From NCBI GenBank assembly GCA_034620365.1, contig JAQGEQ010000079.1, positions 372,001-436,000 of the forward strand: a DNA stretch of 64,000 nt, given 5' to 3'. Positions 61,001 through 64,000 of this stretch are shown here, piece by piece. Positions within the stretch are counted from its first letter, which is position 1, and every line of letters begins with the position of its first letter. Position numbers and translations under genes: made by a program. The notes beneath the pieces are model-generated. The model did no database searches. It saw only the letters and a list, made by a program, of their open reading frames with translations, and was not told the DNA's origin. This DNA is from Pegea sp. RAD2-039. Lineage: Eukaryota > Chordata > Thaliacea > Salpida > Salpidae.

Positions 61001-61469
61001 TCAAGGGACCTCTTACGACCCCTAAAACAGGTACTAGCTAGTAGATCTTTTTATTCCTTGATTTTTAATCTGTTTTTAGATCCAGTTTCTCAGATCGATA
61101 AAGACACAAAAGTTCCCCGGGTTTTAGAAGATATTTTCCCGGAGAGCTCTGCACAAGACGCTGATCTTTATGGACCCGCAATTCCTCCTGATGTATCACA
61201 AAAACCTTCAACAAGTGAGTGAAGTTGCCAGATAGAAGGTAAGAGTGATAATTGCTTCTTCTTTAGACTTTCATTTAAAGTCGGCTTATTCCTCGTCTTC
61301 TTCATCTGAGTTAGAATTTGTAGAAAAGAAAGCCAACAAACAGAAAAAAAAGAAAAACAAACACAAAGTAAGCGGTTGTCGATTTGTTGTTGAAATTGAA
61401 ATGAATTTCTGTTTGCAGCTAAAAAAGAAGCACAAGAAACACAAGAAACATAAAAAAGCTGATGTCTAA
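58011..61469 (+). CDS. GPATCH1: GPATCH1, G-patch domain protein of the spliceosome, multi-exon
   Basis: G-patch proteins activate DEAH-box helicases; GPATCH1 joins catalytic spliceosomes. Start ATG 58011 ([21 protein letters not shown]). Later exons read [21 protein letters not shown] and [11 protein letters not shown] (N-terminal signature). The G-patch follows as [19 protein letters not shown], split by an intron ending at about 58800. Then come [89 protein letters not shown] and [19 protein letters not shown]. The tail has [21 protein letters not shown] and a lysine-rich end ([12 protein letters not shown]), stop at 61469. These blocks are in the order of the animal protein. Four introns I measured are 50, 49, 50 and 45 nt. 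Seven TGACGTCA palindromes lie in this gene, several inside these tiny introns. Confidence 0.95.
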
Positions 61470-62199
61470 AACCTTTCAGTTCTTTTTGAAGATGTTTTTT
61501 ATGCAATTTTACTCATCATGTGTCCAGATGAATCTTTCTAACTTGTAGATTGTCACAAGATTAGATAATAGAACAAGTTTATTAAAGATCTTTTGATTAC
61601 AAATTCGAATGCTTTCATCTCGGCGTCGATCTAACTAGTAGTGGTGGTGGAAGTAGAACCCAGATAGTAAATTTGTTGCGAAGGGAAATTATATAAAACT
61701 TGGATGGATGTATCTGACCAACCCTAGTAGGCAGCTGATGTAAGACCGGGAAAGCTGACTTCGATGTCACTGTCTCAGTTCACTCCATTTCATCAAATAA
61801 GGGGTCTAAAGAGTGAAGGTAGTTCAGGGCACTCCTCAAAGTCTATGCGTAGATAAGGAGGAGTTGTGGTTAGCAACTTCTTTCGATTTACTGCTTCAAC
61901 CAATGAAGCTGATCTCAACAAATTTGATTACAACTAGTACTTTTAAAAACTTGATTTTTATTAAATCTTAAAAAAGAACTCTCAATAGTTTTATAATGAA
62001 GTTGGTTTGCTTATGGGCTTACTAATCATATACTTGTGTTTAGATGTTATATATTTAATCTGCAGATAATAAATTGTTGAACTCTTAAAGCGAGTACAAC
62101 ACATAGTAACTACAGAGAGCTAAAAGTCTCAAATACATCATAATTAATATAAAAAAAATCAGAACACAGCAAAGCATATTTAAGAATTACTAAAAAATA
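61470..62199. other. Region downstream of GPATCH1, unassigned
   Basis: 61600-61900 is less AT-rich (for example GACCGGGAAAGCTGACTTCG) and may be part of a decayed repeat, but I cannot match it to a known element. The GPATCH1 poly(A) site should lie near 61470-61600. The rest is AT-rich. Confidence 0.4.
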
Positions 62200-63331
62200 A
62201 ACAAAGAAAATGTCAGTTTGCTACATGGCTGTTCAACAAAATTATTCAAACTTAATGTTAAGATAATTGATCTAATTCGCTATCGTAATAAAGTTGAGAA
62301 GATTTCAAGCTGTGGTTGTCCTATTGAACAAGGCTATACAGGAGAGCTAAGATTTAACTTGAAGCGGATGTATGCATTGTGGAGTTTTAACAGTGTCTAG
62401 ATATTCTCGGCTTCTATACTGTTGATGTAATCTTTGAGCCGAGATACACAAAAGTACCTTCTGCATCCTAAACGTTGCAATCATTGACGTGGATTGGCTG
62501 TGGAACGTTATCACTTTAGATAAGAACTGTTGTCATTTTTAGACTGATTTTCATTCCGAAGCCTGTACAGGCTAATGAAAATCAGTCTATCAGCATCTGT
62601 AGTTCTTTTGCTAAATGTAGAACATTTGCTGCGCCATCGGTAAAAAGCAGGTCAAGGATGTAGACCTTTTCTACCAAGTTCTTTGTCTTTAGACGTGATG
62701 CATTGAAAAGACTTCCGTCAGCTCGCAAAAAGCGTTGGGGTACATCCCTGTTTTACTCTATTTTTTATGGTAAATGGTTCAGAGCAGCTTTCATCATACC
62801 TTAGTGTTCTTGTGGAATGATTTCATCATATTAAAGAGGTTAGGTAGTCAGCTAAACCTTAGCAGTATTGAGAACAAACTTAATGATGAAGTCAAAAGCT
62901 TTGATTAGATATACAAAGGCCTGTTTTGTTCTTTGCATCTTTTCTGTAGTTGCGCACAAAAGTTCATGTTTATTGTAGAGAAGTTCCATTTTATTCAGCG
63001 TACAGTTCATCACGGTGTTTTGTTGGGAGTAGAGAAGTGAAAAATGCTCAATGCACCAACCTTCTCTATTGTACAAGATTTCTTCTGTAGCAGATAGCAA
63101 GAGAATTGTTAGTCCGGTTGGACTCCTAACACCATCGTAAACAGATTTGGTGTCACCCTTTGCTACTACAGCTTGGGTCTTCGCGCTTTTGCGAAACCAA
63201 AACTCATTGGGACATTTTCTTGCAGCTCTGCAAAATGTCTTCCTAACTTCACGATAATTTCTTAGAGTTGTTAGGCTAGGTTCATAGATGCACTCGATGT
63301 TTCCGCTCAGCAAGGGGAAGCAACTTACCAA
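62200..63331 (-). mobile_element. Decayed RTE-like LINE fragment
   Basis: Read on the minus strand. 63331-62852 is open with RKTFCRAARKCPNEFWFRKS, DTKSVYDGVRSPTG and WCIEHFSLLYS, matching the linker before the reverse transcriptase in RTE-type elements (EWWxxKAxEIQ, WxEHFxxLLN). About 62740-62570 reads LFNASRLKTKNLV and LLFTDGAANVLHLAKELQ, a broken form of the LFADDAA motif C. About 62470-62440 reads FVYLGSKITST, the C-terminal FxYLGSxISS motif. Most of the catalytic core between these is missing, and stops interrupt the 3' part. Opposite strand to, and different family from, the LINE copies at 19 and 23 kb. Confidence 0.75.
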
Positions 63332-64000
63332 TGTTTACTGCTACGAGTCTTCTTACTTTCACTTCACTACCGTAGAAATTAACCTATATTTTAGACCAAG
63401 TCAAAGAAGTACTGGTGTCTGTTGATGATGTTGACGTGGCCATTAAAGTTAAGAATTGTAAAACTTGTTTCAGTACGCGCATAGCGATAGTTTCTAAGCG
63501 TGGTTTACGATGTTGTTTGTAAACTAATACAGGTTGTCAAATAGAATAGATACAGATCTTGACTAAATAACGATTTTTTAAGTATCTTTCTCAATATTTT
63601 AACCAAAGGATTCCCTTCTCGATTCCATCACTACATCAAAATCAATCTCATCTTTTAACTTTTTTTTAAAACAAGATCTAAGTAGTCTCTTCAACAACTG
63701 CTGGGCAACACTGCCATTTTTCTCACCTTCTTCTACTTCTTACATATAGGAATTTTTTATTTATAATTTACGTTTTATCTCTACAGTGTTTCTACTCTTT
63801 CTGTATTAATCTTCAATTGTGATACCTAAGACCTTCCAATCACCTCTTTGCTTGTAATATTTGGTTTTTGTCAGCTATAAGAGCTGTTGAATTTGCAACT
63901 CGCAGCCACGCGTTAAATTTGTTGACGGAAATGAAATCAAAGATAAGATTCATTTTCTTATCTTTGAGAATTACATTTGTCAAATTGTTGTCGTTGGAAG
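63332..64000. other. AT-rich end of the window, no gene recognised
   Basis: No protein similarity seen. The part next to 63331 may contain further decayed LINE sequence. Confidence 0.45.

Overview
The window is nuclear DNA from an animal. It holds recognisable metazoan genes with GT-AG introns: U2AF35, GPATCH1, an ornithine decarboxylase antizyme with the +1 frameshift layout, a GT31 glycosyltransferase and a very divergent dynein heavy chain. Flanks are strongly AT-rich. Many introns are 45-51 nt. Several start codons lie only 5-12 nt after a 3' splice-site-like sequence, which could mean spliced-leader trans-splicing or 5' UTR introns. A small invertebrate with compact introns fits; I cannot name the phylum.

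Layout. 1-3748: AT-rich, no gene seen. 3749-7054 (-): four-exon GT31 beta-1,3-glycosyltransferase. 7055-12066: no gene seen. 12067-13131 (-): three-exon ODC antizyme whose 46-codon first ORF ends in TCC TGA and whose second ORF continues in +1. 13132-16655: AT-rich, with a doubtful exon cluster near 15 kb. 16656-21945: an inverted duplication (arms of about 1.45 kb, spacer of about 2.4 kb) carrying a small two-membrane-segment protein gene and a downstream small gene; the spacer holds a 5'-truncated LINE. A second, internally deleted LINE copy lies at about 23.2-23.6 kb.

24310-51890 (-): one gene of about 27.6 kb for a non-canonical dynein heavy chain. Tail, linker, AAA modules, stalk coiled coils and C-terminal domain can be followed in order. 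The AAA1 and AAA4 nucleotide sites are destroyed, while the AAA2 and AAA3 P-loops are intact. One intron is almost wholly a 5.2 kb minisatellite of a 15-bp unit. The gene body is filled with the palindrome TGACGTCA: about 92 copies by manual count, in introns and exons, against less than one expected. About seven more lie in GPATCH1. I saw none in the other genes or the AT-rich flanks.

53735-54703 (-): a decayed 18S rRNA copy with its central domain missing. 56714-57346 (+): single-exon U2AF35. 58011-61469 (+): GPATCH1 with many introns of about 50 nt. About 62200-63331 (-): a decayed RTE-like LINE. Two of the genes (U2AF35, GPATCH1) act in splicing. The antizyme controls polyamine synthesis, and the dynein-like protein is probably tied to cilia or flagella, though loss of its AAA1 site argues against a normal motor.
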